Position numbers and translations under genes: made by a program. Shown piece by piece: positions 26,163-34,497 of a stretch of 49,690 nt of DNA (position 1 is its first letter; every line of letters begins with the position of its first letter). The DNA is from Shewanella sp. TC10 (lineage in GTDB: Bacteria; Pseudomonadota; Gammaproteobacteria; Enterobacterales; Shewanellaceae). Under the pieces are notes generated by a model. The model made no database searches. It worked only from the letters and a program-made list of their open reading frames with translations, and was not told where the DNA came from. The stretch lies in assembly GCF_009663145.1 (NCBI RefSeq), contig NZ_VKHR01000041.1, forward strand, positions 85-49,774. The letters are read 5' to 3'.

Positions 26163-26714
26163 TTATGGATTAAATTGGGTTACTTCATAACTTCTAAAAG
26201 CACCCACTTGTAAAAATTCAATAGTGTTACCAGTTCCAAACTGATTAACAGTGATATCGTTGTATATTCCGATTTGGTATAATGATGCTTGGTTAAAGTC
26301 ACCTTCCTGATGTAAATCAATGGAAGACCCCACACCAAGCTGACCTATTTCAGCAGTATTTCCATTTCCAATTTGTGTCAAATTAACCTCTAAGTTGTCA
26401 CCTAATTGCCCAATTTCTGCTGAGTTTGATACCCCTTGCTGCTGAATGTTCGCCGTATTGCGTGAACCGATTTGTGTTAATGACAATTCGTTTTCAAATC
26501 CTGTTTGATAAACTAATGCATCATTATTAACACCATTTTGCGTCATCGAAACGGTATTAAAGCCACCACCTAATTCATCGAAATCACTTAAATCTTCTCC
26601 AGCAAAGCTTGGAATTGATAATAAGCACAATCCAACAGCATATAGGCTTGCTAAACAAGTTTTGCTAACCATCACTTTGATCTCTGTAAAGATTGTGAGC
26701 TTATTCAAGGTCAT
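26163..26714 (-). CDS. csgB: minor curlin / nucleator CsgB
   Basis: A 183-residue curlin. The mature part holds five to six 22-residue repeats such as LTQIGSRNTANIQQQGVSNS and LTQIGNGNTAEIGQLG, with QIG/QLG motifs typical of CsgB. It ends EVTQFNP and lacks the basic C-terminal repeat of E. coli CsgB. The first ATG is preceded by AGGA and yields a 14-residue extension before a standard signal peptide (MVSKTCLASLYAVG); the inner ATG at 26672 could also be used. The 273 bases upstream must hold the csgBA promoter; no confident box was found, only an AGTAC/GTACT inverted repeat around 26820-26845. Confidence 0.9.
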   Translation of the reverse strand: MTLNKLTIFTEIKVMVSKTCLASLYAVGLCLLSIPSFAGEDLSDFDELGGGFNTVSMTQNGVNNDALVYQTGFENELSLTQIGSRNTANIQQQGVSNSAEIGQLGDNLEVNLTQIGNGNTAEIGQLGVGSSIDLHQEGDFNQASLYQIGIYNDITVNQFGTGNTIEFLQVGAFRSYEVTQFNP

Positions 26715-26987
26715 GCTTCCTGCTCCCTTGCTTTTTAATCGTGTGATAATTATGCGATTATATTAAAAACAATGAATCCACCCCGAGTATTAAAGGCGCT
26801 TAGACCAATAGGCTAAAAAAAGTACTACCCCCCACTTTTGTACTAGAGTAACAAATCAAACTATTCACCATAAACCACTGATAATAAATAGGTTATCCAG
26901 AAAGCGTCAGTAAAGTGACATATAACGAAAGAATGAGGAGTTGACTAAAGGTGAGACTTTTTGAATTTTATTGCTGAAGTTTTTAGG

Positions 26988-28841
26988 TTAACTCAATAGT
27001 AAATAAAGGCAGCAAAGCAATAAGGCAACACTAAGGCTTTGCCAAAATTTAATTGGGTTTCTTTGAATAAAAGGAATGAAGGTTTTAGAGTCGGTTTGAC
27101 TAGGCGTAGTTAATGCGTGAATAAATTCATTGGTGTCAGCAAAGCGTAATGAAGGTTCAACAGATAAGGCTTTTTGTAATGCTTTATCCATCCATTCAGG
27201 CACCATGGGATTAGTTTTAAAAACTGGGGTATATGTGAGTTTTAAGAAGTCATTTCGGCTATGACATTTAGCTAGCAGCCCTTTAAAAGGCTGTTCACCA
27301 GCGAGCATTTCATAGGCAATGACTGCAAACGAAAATAAATCGGCTCGACCATCTGCCTGATAACCCAATATCACTTCTGGCGAGGTATAGTCAGCTGTAC
27401 CAAGTATTTGGTCACGTTTAAGCGGCGTAGAAATTTCAGCAATACCTTTAATATGGCAAGCACCAAAATCAATAATTTTAACCACGCCTGTACGAGTGAT
27501 ATAAATATTATCTGGTTTTAAATCTTGATGAAGTGTTTCTTTACGATGAAAGGCCCGAATACCTGTTTCTATTTGTTTTAGTAACAGTAATACATCCTCT
27601 ACAGGCCCTCGCTGATGCTGCTCCATCCAGTCAGCCAAACTCAAGCCTTCTAAATACTCAGTTAAATAATATAACGCCGATTTATTAATATGATGATCAA
27701 CAACTTTGACCACATGCTGACTATTAATTCGATGCCCTATCCAACTTTCAAGCATGAAACGTTCGATATAGGCCGCATCATCAATGTAATTGACTGACGG
27801 TGTTTTCATACACCGTACATCACCAAGTTTATTTTTTACGATATACACCTGGCTTCGCTGACTTTGATGTAGCACCTTAGTGACTTCATAGTCATCCAAC
27901 TTCATCCCCATTGATAGGGGCGGTGGGAAAGGACGGCTAGCAAGTTTATGGTATACATCATCAATGGCTTGAGTAGGAAGTTGCTTTATCGCGATGAGTT
28001 GAGCGCTTAAGTTATCTTTGCTGTCTAACCTAAATGCTTTATCAAGTAATTTTTGACAGAATACTTCACAAACATCGTCGGATAAAGAAGGGTTAGACTG
28101 TTGAAAGTTAAGTAAACTATTAGCAAGTTCATGATCAGTAACAACATCATGGATACCGTCTGTGGTCATTAAATATAAATCATCGACTTCAATATTAAGC
28201 TGCTTGTAATCGACTTTTAGATTGACATCCATACCCAATGCACGAGTTAAGTAACTGGTAAAGTCATTGACCGATGTGCTGTGATCGCGACTTAATTTAA
28301 CCAATTGGCCTTGTCTGAAACGGTAAATTCGTGAATCGCCCACGTGTAGCATATGTGCTGAACAAGATTTAAACACCAGCGCACTAAAAGTACACACATA
28401 GCCTTTACGGACATCGCGATAATCCTGACCTAAGCCATACAACCAACGATTAAGTGCGGTTAATACCCGCGTACTTGAAGTCAGCACGCTCCATGACTCT
28501 GGTGTTGAATAGTAATCAGCGATGAAGTTAGACACGCTTATCGCTGATGCTTTAGCACCACCTTCAGCCGCACTCACTCCATCGCTAATGACACTCACAA
28601 TCCCTTTTGTCGTTAACATCAAACCTGTTGGAATTTTTATCCCGATGGCATCTTCATTTTCAGCTTTACGGCCTTTATCTGATACTTGCCCTGCATATAC
28701 CTCCAGCGTCCCCGAAATAGGCAAATGCTCCTGATTTTTATTTATCGCTATCGCTCTAGCTGATTTTTGGAGCGTAACAGTATTAACTGAAGAAATATCC
28801 TTCTCAGTGAACTTTAAACTGTCAATATCATTTGATTGCAT
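26988..28841 (-). CDS. fused PP2C phosphatase and Ser/Thr protein kinase, tail-anchored
   Basis: A 617-residue protein. The N-terminal PP2C domain (about residues 45-300) has KGRKAENEDAIG, SDGVSAAEGGAKAS, HVGDSRIYRF and TTDGIHDVV, covering the metal-binding aspartates. The eukaryotic-type kinase domain (about residues 320-585) has an ATP-site lysine in VRCMKTP, the catalytic loop HQDLKPDN, and DFG in IIDFGACH; HQD replaces the usual HRD. A single C-terminal membrane helix (LSVALLLCCLYLLLS) anchors it. A similar kinase sits beside the nitrate transporter gene in Pseudomonas aeruginosa, so a role in nitrate uptake control is plausible. The GTG at 28844 precedes the preferred ATG (28841), which has AGGGG upstream. 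Confidence 0.9.
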   Translation of the reverse strand: MQSNDIDSLKFTEKDISSVNTVTLQKSARAIAINKNQEHLPISGTLEVYAGQVSDKGRKAENEDAIGIKIPTGLMLTTKGIVSVISDGVSAAEGGAKASAISVSNFIADYYSTPESWSVLTSSTRVLTALNRWLYGLGQDYRDVRKGYVCTFSALVFKSCSAHMLHVGDSRIYRFRQGQLVKLSRDHSTSVNDFTSYLTRALGMDVNLKVDYKQLNIEVDDLYLMTTDGIHDVVTDHELANSLLNFQQSNPSLSDDVCEVFCQKLLDKAFRLDSKDNLSAQLIAIKQLPTQAIDDVYHKLASRPFPPPLSMGMKLDDYEVTKVLHQSQRSQVYIVKNKLGDVRCMKTPSVNYIDDAAYIERFMLESWIGHRINSQHVVKVVDHHINKSALYYLTEYLEGLSLADWMEQHQRGPVEDVLLLLKQIETGIRAFHRKETLHQDLKPDNIYITRTGVVKIIDFGACHIKGIAEISTPLKRDQILGTADYTSPEVILGYQADGRADLFSFAVIAYEMLAGEQPFKGLLAKCHSRNDFLKLTYTPVFKTNPMVPEWMDKALQKALSVEPSLRFADTNEFIHALTTPSQTDSKTFIPFIQRNPIKFWQSLSVALLLCCLYLLLS

Positions 28842-28854
28842 CACACCCCTTTTG

Positions 28855-28893
28855 AAAAACTAACACCGTAGAGTCAAAACTATACGGTGTTAG
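28855..28893 (-). terminator. intrinsic terminator between the nitrate transporter and kinase genes
   Basis: CTAACACCGTA and TACGGTGTTAG form a perfect 11-bp stem with a 12-base loop, followed by TTTTT on the minus strand. The tail ends only 14 bases before the kinase start codon, so kinase mRNA from upstream must read through it. Confidence 0.85.
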
Positions 28894-28952
28894 CTATCAG
28901 TGTTTTCTAATAAATTGAGTAAATTAAATCGATTTATTCAATATCTGATTTA

Positions 28953-30419
28953 TTAATTTACGCTAATTAGCGTCACTTCACCTTTCTCATTCACTTCAGC
29001 CATATGCCCTTTGGGTTCTGACATAAATAATAAGGTAATGAAGCCAAGTACCGCACTCACTGCAATCACATAAAAGAATACAGATGTGGGTACCATGGAA
29101 TAAACCGTTAAGAAGAATACCGCGCCAACGTTACCATAAGCCCCTGTCATACCGGCGATTTGGCCCGTTAAACGGCGTTTAATTAAAGGCACAGCAGCAA
29201 ATACCGCTCCTTCTCCGCCTTGAACAAAGAATGAACATGCCATTACAACCACAACCGCAAGAGGTAATGACCAAGTGCCATCAATTTGCCCAACTGAAAA
29301 GTAACCAATCGCTAAGCCAGCCGTTAAAATCAACAAGGTATTTTTTCGGCCAAATTTATCACTTAACCAACCACCACCTGGACGAGACATTAAATTCATA
29401 AAGGCATAACTCGAAGCCACCATACCTGCCTGCGCCATACCTAAGCCGAAGGTTTCAGCAAAAAATAACGGCAACATTGACACAACAGCAAGCTCTGAGC
29501 CGAAAGTGGTAAAGTACAGCACATTTAATACGGCAACTTGTTTAAATGGGTAACGCTCAAACTCAGGTACTTCTTTAACAAAAATGTCTTTGTTAACTTG
29601 GTAGGTTTGATAAAGGTCGATAAAGAAAATAGCAACTAAGCCGACATAAATAATGTTCGTCATTTGCTCATCTAGCATGCTTACTCCTGCAGGAGATAGC
29701 TTCCAAGCAAGTAAAGCGAGCGTGGCATACATTGGGATTTTCATAAAAATAAGTAAAGCAAAGTCGCCCTTACTCGTTACTTCTAACCCGCCTGCTTTTT
29801 TAGGTTTGAAATAGGTAGAACCTTTTGGCGTATCAGTGACATTAAAGTAATACACAAAGGCAAACACTAAGCTCATTAACCCAGTTAAGCCAATAGCATA
29901 GCGCCAGCCATCTTCACCACCAAAAAAGATAGCTATTGCAGGCAGCGTAAAGGCAGCAGCGGCTGAACCGAAGTTACCCCAACCACCATAAATACCTTCA
30001 GCAGTACCAAGCTCTTTAGCTGGAAACCATTCACTGACAATTCGAATACCAATAACAAAGCCTGCGCCAATGAAACCAATTAAAAATCGCGCCAATGCTA
30101 ATTGCTCAAACGTGTCCGCTACCGCAAACATAAAACACGGTATCGAACACACCCCCATTAACACTGAGTAAGTCAATCTAGGGCCATATTTATCGGTCAC
30201 CATACCGATAATGATCCGAGCGGGAATCGTTAATGCCACGTTCAAAATAAGTAAGGTTTTTATTTGAGATTTAGTTAATCCCAAACTATCTGCAATAACA
30301 CTCAGTAAAGGCGCAGCGTTAAACCAAACAACGAATGTAATAAAAAATGCAATCCAGCTTAAATGCAGCGTTTTCATCTTTCCCGAAAACGACAATAAGT
30401 TAAATTTTTCAGAACTCAT
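28953..30419 (-). CDS. nitrate/nitrite MFS transporter (NarK/NasA family)
   Basis: A 488-residue major-facilitator protein of the nitrate/nitrite porter group. Twelve membrane segments are visible. The nitrate signature [18 protein letters not shown] (helix 4, with its Arg) and the second signature [12 protein letters not shown] after [18 protein letters not shown] are present. The N-terminal loop includes [15 protein letters not shown]. As the last gene of nirBD-transporter, it imports nitrate for assimilation, or exports nitrite. It follows nirD after 11 bases. Confidence 0.9.
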   Translation of the reverse strand: MSSEKFNLLSFSGKMKTLHLSWIAFFITFVVWFNAAPLLSVIADSLGLTKSQIKTLLILNVALTIPARIIIGMVTDKYGPRLTYSVLMGVCSIPCFMFAVADTFEQLALARFLIGFIGAGFVIGIRIVSEWFPAKELGTAEGIYGGWGNFGSAAAAFTLPAIAIFFGGEDGWRYAIGLTGLMSLVFAFVYYFNVTDTPKGSTYFKPKKAGGLEVTSKGDFALLIFMKIPMYATLALLAWKLSPAGVSMLDEQMTNIIYVGLVAIFFIDLYQTYQVNKDIFVKEVPEFERYPFKQVAVLNVLYFTTFGSELAVVSMLPLFFAETFGLGMAQAGMVASSYAFMNLMSRPGGGWLSDKFGRKNTLLILTAGLAIGYFSVGQIDGTWSLPLAVVVVMACSFFVQGGEGAVFAAVPLIKRRLTGQIAGMTGAYGNVGAVFFLTVYSMVPTSVFFYVIAVSAVLGFITLLFMSEPKGHMAEVNEKGEVTLISVN

Positions 30420-30430
30420 ACTTCAAATCC

Positions 30431-30757
30431 TTATGACTTAGCCAAAATAAATACTTGGCCAGCTTCCTTTTTAATTTGATATGGAGAAGCGACTAGCGCT
30501 TCATCTTCAATGCACACGCCAGTTTCAAGACTGTAATGCTGTTTATATAATGGCGATGCGACACATAAAACCCCTTCCATATCGCAAATTAATCCTCTCG
30601 CCAATAAACTCACACCAGTTGCTGGGTCAACATTATCAATGGCAAATAAACCATGCTTGCCTAAATCAAAAATAGCGACTGCTTTACCAGCAACCCAAGC
30701 TGCAATACCAGTTCCTTGAGGCAAAGTTGACTCATTACATACGTTTACCCAACTCAT
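30431..30757 (-). CDS. nirD: nitrite reductase small subunit
   Basis: NirD, 108 residues, pairs with NirB to reduce nitrite to ammonium with NAD(P)H. It has a Rieske-type fold (MSWVNVCNESTLPQGTGIAAWV..., then CDMEGVLCVASPLYKQHYSLETG). The usual Rieske Cys-His cluster ligands are not complete, as in other NirD proteins of this type. The ATG overlaps the nirB TGA as ATGA, which means translational coupling. Confidence 0.93.
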   Translation of the reverse strand: MSWVNVCNESTLPQGTGIAAWVAGKAVAIFDLGKHGLFAIDNVDPATGVSLLARGLICDMEGVLCVASPLYKQHYSLETGVCIEDEALVASPYQIKKEAGQVFILAKS

Positions 30758-33399
30758 ACTAATTCCTCCGTTGCAGCTTGCTCGTTTTGTTCAGTGGTAA
30801 TATCTTTAATCGCAATATTTCCTGCACCTGATGATTCAGGGCTTAATGGGAAACGCTGTTCGCGTACTCTTTGATATAAATGAGTTTCACCTTCTGGCAT
30901 CGCATCTGGATTAACAAATTCATTAAAGCGAGATAAAAACTCTGGTTTTTCTAAACTGGTTTTCCACTCACACTGATACGTAGCAACCACATTACTCATT
31001 TGTTTATCTAGTTCAGCAGCAATACCTAAACTGTCTTGAATAACCACAGACTGAAGGTACTCAAGGCCACCCTCTAACGATTCCATCCAAACAGAAGTAC
31101 GTTGTAACTTATCAGCCGTTTTAATATAGAACATTAAAACTCTATCAATGTACTTAACTAAGGTTTCTGTATCCAAATCGGTCGCAAACAAATCACCGTG
31201 ACGAGGACGCATACCGCCATTACCTGCAACATATAAATTCCAACCTTTATCGGTCGCAATCACACCAATATCTTTACTCTGCGCTTCAGCACATTCTCGA
31301 GTACAGCCTGATACCGCAAACTTAATCTTGTGAGGGCTACGCAGGCCTTTATAACGATTTTCTAAATCAATCGCTGTGCCAACAGAATCTTGCACCCCAT
31401 AACGACACCAAGTACTACCCACACAAGATTTAACCGTACGTAATGACTTACCATATGCATGTCCGGTCTCAAAACCTGCATCAATTAACTTATGCCAAAT
31501 GATCGGCAGCTCTGATAATTTGGCGCCAAACATATCGATACGTTGGCCACCAGTGATTTTGGTGTATAAATCAAACTCTTTCGCCACAGCGCCTATGGCA
31601 ATAAGACCGTCAGGGGTAATTTCACCACCAGCGATACGCGGAACCACTGAGTATGTGCCATCTTTTTGCAAGTTACCTAAATACGCATCATTGGTGTCTT
31701 GCAATTGAACATGACTGCTTTCTTGGTTCAATACGTATTTGTTTTGTAATGAAGCAAAGATTGAAGCAGCAGCAGGCTTACAAAGGTCGCACCCAAACGT
31801 TGAATGCTGACCGCTAGCAGACTTTTTGCCATGCTTAGTAATTAATGTTTCAAAGTCAGTAATATTTTCGACCTGACATAAATGGTAGAGCGATTGTCTA
31901 TCATGCTCAAAATGCTCACAAATCCCGGTATTACATTCAACACCTTCAGCAATTAATGCTTGATCCATGACTTGTTTAACTAGCGCCGAACAACCACCAC
32001 AACCTGATGCCGCGCGAGTACATGACTTGATTTCAGCAATAGTGTGATTACCGTCTTTCACTGAATTAACAATGTCAGCTTTAGTTACCTGATGACATGA
32101 ACAAATAATAGAGGTGTCTTTTAACTCAACAGCAGATTCATCTCCGGTCATAAGCAGTTCAACTGCATTACCTTCAATTTCATCTTGTGACAAATAACAG
32201 TCGAGTAAACGGTTATAGTCGCTATTATCTCCAACTAGCACCGCACCTTTTAGATATTTACCGGTTTCATCTAGCCAGAGTTTTTTATAAATTCCAGACT
32301 GATTATCAGACAGCTCAACAAACTGGGCATTTTCAAACCCGCGGCTTTCACCAATGGCAGCCACATCTACACCCAGCAATTTAAGCTTAGTGCTCATATC
32401 TGCACCGGTGAAAGTTGTTGATTTTGCTGTATCACCCGCACTTGCTGCAAGATGTGAAACCGCTACACGGGCCATTTGATAGCCTGGCGCAACTAAACCA
32501 AAGATACGATTTTGCCATAATGCACATTCGCCTATTGCGTAAACATTAGGAGCAGAGGTCAAACAATTATCATCAATAGTGATGCCGCCTCGCTCACCCA
32601 TTGCTAAGCCACTTGAACGAGCGAGGGCATCTTGTGGTCGAATACCTGCCGAAAACACGATCATGTCTGTTTCAAGGAAGGTATCATCATTGAATGTCAT
32701 ACGGTGCATAGCCGACTCACCATCAATAATGGCGGTGGTCGCTTTCGATGTATGTACCGACACTCCTAAATCATTAATTTTACTTTTCAGTAAATCACCG
32801 GCTTTATCATTAAGCTGAACAGGCATTAACTGAGGTGCAAATTCAACCACATGGGTGGTAACCCCTAATGCCATTAACGCATTCGCAGCTTCTAAACCTA
32901 ATAAACCACCACCAACGACAACGCCTACTTTAGATTGGCTGGCAGCAGCTTCAATATCCTGTAAGTCTTCAATGGTGCGGTATACCACACAGCGCTCGCG
33001 GTTATTGCCATTAATAGGAGGCACAAAAGGATACGAACCAGTAGCGAGTACTAAGCTATCGTAATGACTGGTTACACCATCTTCTGTGGTAATAGATTTG
33101 TTTTCAGTATCTAGCTCGGTAATACGAGTTTCTAAATGAAGTTTAACGCCCCAATCTTGATAATCTTGAGCACTTGTCAGCATCAGCTCATCAGCGCTGC
33201 CAGTTTCAAAATACTTAGATAACTGCACACGGTCGTATGCTGGACGAGGCTCTTCACCGTACACTTCAATCTCGAATTGCTGTTGCAACCCTTGACTGCA
33301 TAATTGTTCAATAAAGTGGTGCCCGACCATGCCATTTCCGATCACAACAAGCTTTGGTTTTGCGCTTATTGAATTCGACGTTCCTGTTGAATTTGCCAT
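30754..33399 (-). CDS. nirB: nitrite reductase large subunit (assimilatory, siroheme)
   Basis: NirB reduces nitrite to ammonium in the cytoplasm. The N-terminal FAD/NADH module (KLVVIGNGMVGHHFIEQL, then VGVVVGGGLLGLEAANAL) is followed by a BFD-type [2Fe-2S] region (CSCHQVTKADIVNSV ... CTRAASGCGGC). The siroheme/[4Fe-4S] module carries KSCVGSTWCRYG and SGCTRECAEAQ, giving the four cluster cysteines. The longest frame begins 12 codons upstream, but AAGGAG lies six bases before the ATG at 33399, so the product has 881 residues. Siroheme comes from the SUMT encoded at 35681. Expression passes through the leader terminator described at 33434-33570. Confidence 0.96.
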   Translation of the reverse strand: MANSTGTSNSISAKPKLVVIGNGMVGHHFIEQLCSQGLQQQFEIEVYGEEPRPAYDRVQLSKYFETGSADELMLTSAQDYQDWGVKLHLETRITELDTENKSITTEDGVTSHYDSLVLATGSYPFVPPINGNNRERCVVYRTIEDLQDIEAAASQSKVGVVVGGGLLGLEAANALMALGVTTHVVEFAPQLMPVQLNDKAGDLLKSKINDLGVSVHTSKATTAIIDGESAMHRMTFNDDTFLETDMIVFSAGIRPQDALARSSGLAMGERGGITIDDNCLTSAPNVYAIGECALWQNRIFGLVAPGYQMARVAVSHLAASAGDTAKSTTFTGADMSTKLKLLGVDVAAIGESRGFENAQFVELSDNQSGIYKKLWLDETGKYLKGAVLVGDNSDYNRLLDCYLSQDEIEGNAVELLMTGDESAVELKDTSIICSCHQVTKADIVNSVKDGNHTIAEIKSCTRAASGCGGCSALVKQVMDQALIAEGVECNTGICEHFEHDRQSLYHLCQVENITDFETLITKHGKKSASGQHSTFGCDLCKPAAASIFASLQNKYVLNQESSHVQLQDTNDAYLGNLQKDGTYSVVPRIAGGEITPDGLIAIGAVAKEFDLYTKITGGQRIDMFGAKLSELPIIWHKLIDAGFETGHAYGKSLRTVKSCVGSTWCRYGVQDSVGTAIDLENRYKGLRSPHKIKFAVSGCTRECAEAQSKDIGVIATDKGWNLYVAGNGGMRPRHGDLFATDLDTETLVKYIDRVLMFYIKTADKLQRTSVWMESLEGGLEYLQSVVIQDSLGIAAELDKQMSNVVATYQCEWKTSLEKPEFLSRFNEFVNPDAMPEGETHLYQRVREQRFPLSPESSGAGNIAIKDITTEQNEQAATEELV

Positions 33400-33433
33400 C
33401 GTAGGCTCCTTGATTGTTTTGAATTCAAAAAAC

Positions 33434-33471
33434 AAAAAGGCGCCTATCTCTGGACTAACAGAGATGGCGCC
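33434..33471 (-). terminator. leader terminator (attenuator) of nirBD
   Basis: On the minus strand GGCGCC-ATCTCTG pairs with CAGAGAT-(A)-GGCGCC (one bulged base) around UUAGUC, followed by TTTTTGTTTTTT. It is a strong intrinsic terminator placed about 37 bases before the nirB start, so full transcription of nirBD needs antitermination. Confidence 0.9.
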
Positions 33472-33570
33472 ATTGCCTATGATTCAAATTTTTAAATATA
33501 AACTGAAAATCTTTTAAATCTGATTATTCGTTAATCATTTTTGAGCTTACTCAGACGCCATTGTCTTAAG
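33466..33570 (-). promoter_or_regulatory. ANTAR-type antiterminator element (two hexaloop hairpins)
   Basis: Hairpin P1 (33553-33566) is AGAC-AAUGGC-GUCU, with an outer CTTA/TAAG extension to 33546-33570. Hairpin P2 (33466-33477) is GGC-AAUGGC-GCC. Both have the same six-base loop with A at position 1 and G at position 4, the identities ANTAR proteins need. P2 uses the bases of the terminator's 5' arm, so P2 and the terminator exclude each other. The linker of about 70 bases contains a further stem TGATTA/TAATCA. P2 has only three GC pairs, perhaps two more across a bulge. Confidence 0.7.
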
Positions 33571-33719
33571 TAACCACCGAATGATTAAGCATTTGCTCAC
33601 ATCAAATTAATAACTAATTAGCTTCACTAAACATTGCAGCTGTTATTTTCTCATCACATTGAGCCTTAACTGCACGCAAACTTATCTCACTATTCTTATC
33701 ACATTATTGTATAGAGTGT

Positions 33720-33736
33720 TGCATTGAGTATGCCAA
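33720..33736 (-). promoter_or_regulatory. candidate sigma-54 promoter for nirBD
   Basis: On the minus strand TTGGCATACTCAATGCA has GG and GC separated by exactly ten bases, as sigma-54 promoters require, with most of the TTGGCA/TTGCA context. Transcription would start near 33709, giving a leader of about 310 bases containing the ANTAR element. No NtrC-like site was recognised upstream. Confidence 0.45.
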
Positions 33737-33796
33737 CACCAACACAAAGGTAAGCAACTGTTTTAATGTAACTTATTTACCAAAAACATGATAAAA

Positions 33797-34426
33797 TTAA
33801 GCTTCCTTGTTCACCGCAGGAGCGCCTGCACCAAAACGATGCACCCTGGTTGCGTCAAGTTGTTGCGCCGCCGTCATAATATGCTGCGCCATCTCCCCCA
33901 AACTGATGCCTTTTACCATTGCTTGCTTCTGAATTAATTCATGAGCTTGTGGCTCTGAAATACCTTGGCTTTGTAACAAAGACTTAGCTTTAGATAACTG
34001 TTTTAAACCAGTGCATTGCTTATCAAGCAACTTCATTTTTTCAAGCATATTAGAAGCACTGTTAAAACGAATTTTGGCTAAACTGACTAAAGAATTTAAT
34101 CGCTTAGGCGTCATTTTTTCAGGGACAAAAGTCACTCGGCCACACTTAAGTAAACTCTCTAAATGGCTTTCATCCCAAGAGTAAGCGTTAACAATAATAG
34201 GTAATGCAGTGCTTGCCAGTAACCGTTCAATAAACACTTGCTGTAATGGTTGTAGTGCTTCTGTAAAAAAGACTAAACATAAACCATTCCCTTTCATTGC
34301 TTGACGTTCAAGTTGACTCAATGAGGTCATTTCCATACATGGCTCAAAGGTACTTAACTCAGACATACAATCAATAAATAAATCTTCATTGCTAAACGAA
34401 GGGTCACGATAAACTAAATTAACCAT
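33797..34426 (-). CDS. nasT: NasT-type ANTAR antitermination regulator
   Basis: A 209-residue two-domain RNA-binding regulator. The N-terminal 120 residues resemble a receiver domain but show no convincing phospho-acceptor pocket. A coiled helix (ASNMLEKMKLLDKQCTGLKQL) leads to the ANTAR domain (about residues 142-190): LSKAKSLLQSQGISEPQAHE, then LIQKQAMVKGISLGEMAQHI, with the conserved A-K-x-x-L and L-x-x-x-A-M spacing. ANTAR proteins bind paired hexaloop hairpins and stop terminator formation. The nirB leader 230 bases downstream carries such hairpins. No NasS nitrate sensor, the usual partner that sequesters NasT, is in the window. AGGAG precedes the ATG. Confidence 0.88.
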   Translation of the reverse strand: MVNLVYRDPSFSNEDLFIDCMSELSTFEPCMEMTSLSQLERQAMKGNGLCLVFFTEALQPLQQVFIERLLASTALPIIVNAYSWDESHLESLLKCGRVTFVPEKMTPKRLNSLVSLAKIRFNSASNMLEKMKLLDKQCTGLKQLSKAKSLLQSQGISEPQAHELIQKQAMVKGISLGEMAQHIMTAAQQLDATRVHRFGAGAPAVNKEA

Positions 34427-34497
34427 GGGCTAGCTCCTAACTTTCTGGTTAAAAAACAAAATCAAAAACGAGCGGCAAGAAATCGATATCTCTCGTT

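Noticed and set aside
24897..26714. Curlin repeats as an adhesin of phage-tail or RTX type
   Set aside because: The Q-x-G-x(2)-N-x-A-x(3)-Q pattern and the csgDEFG neighbours identify curlins; there is no calcium-binding nonapeptide.
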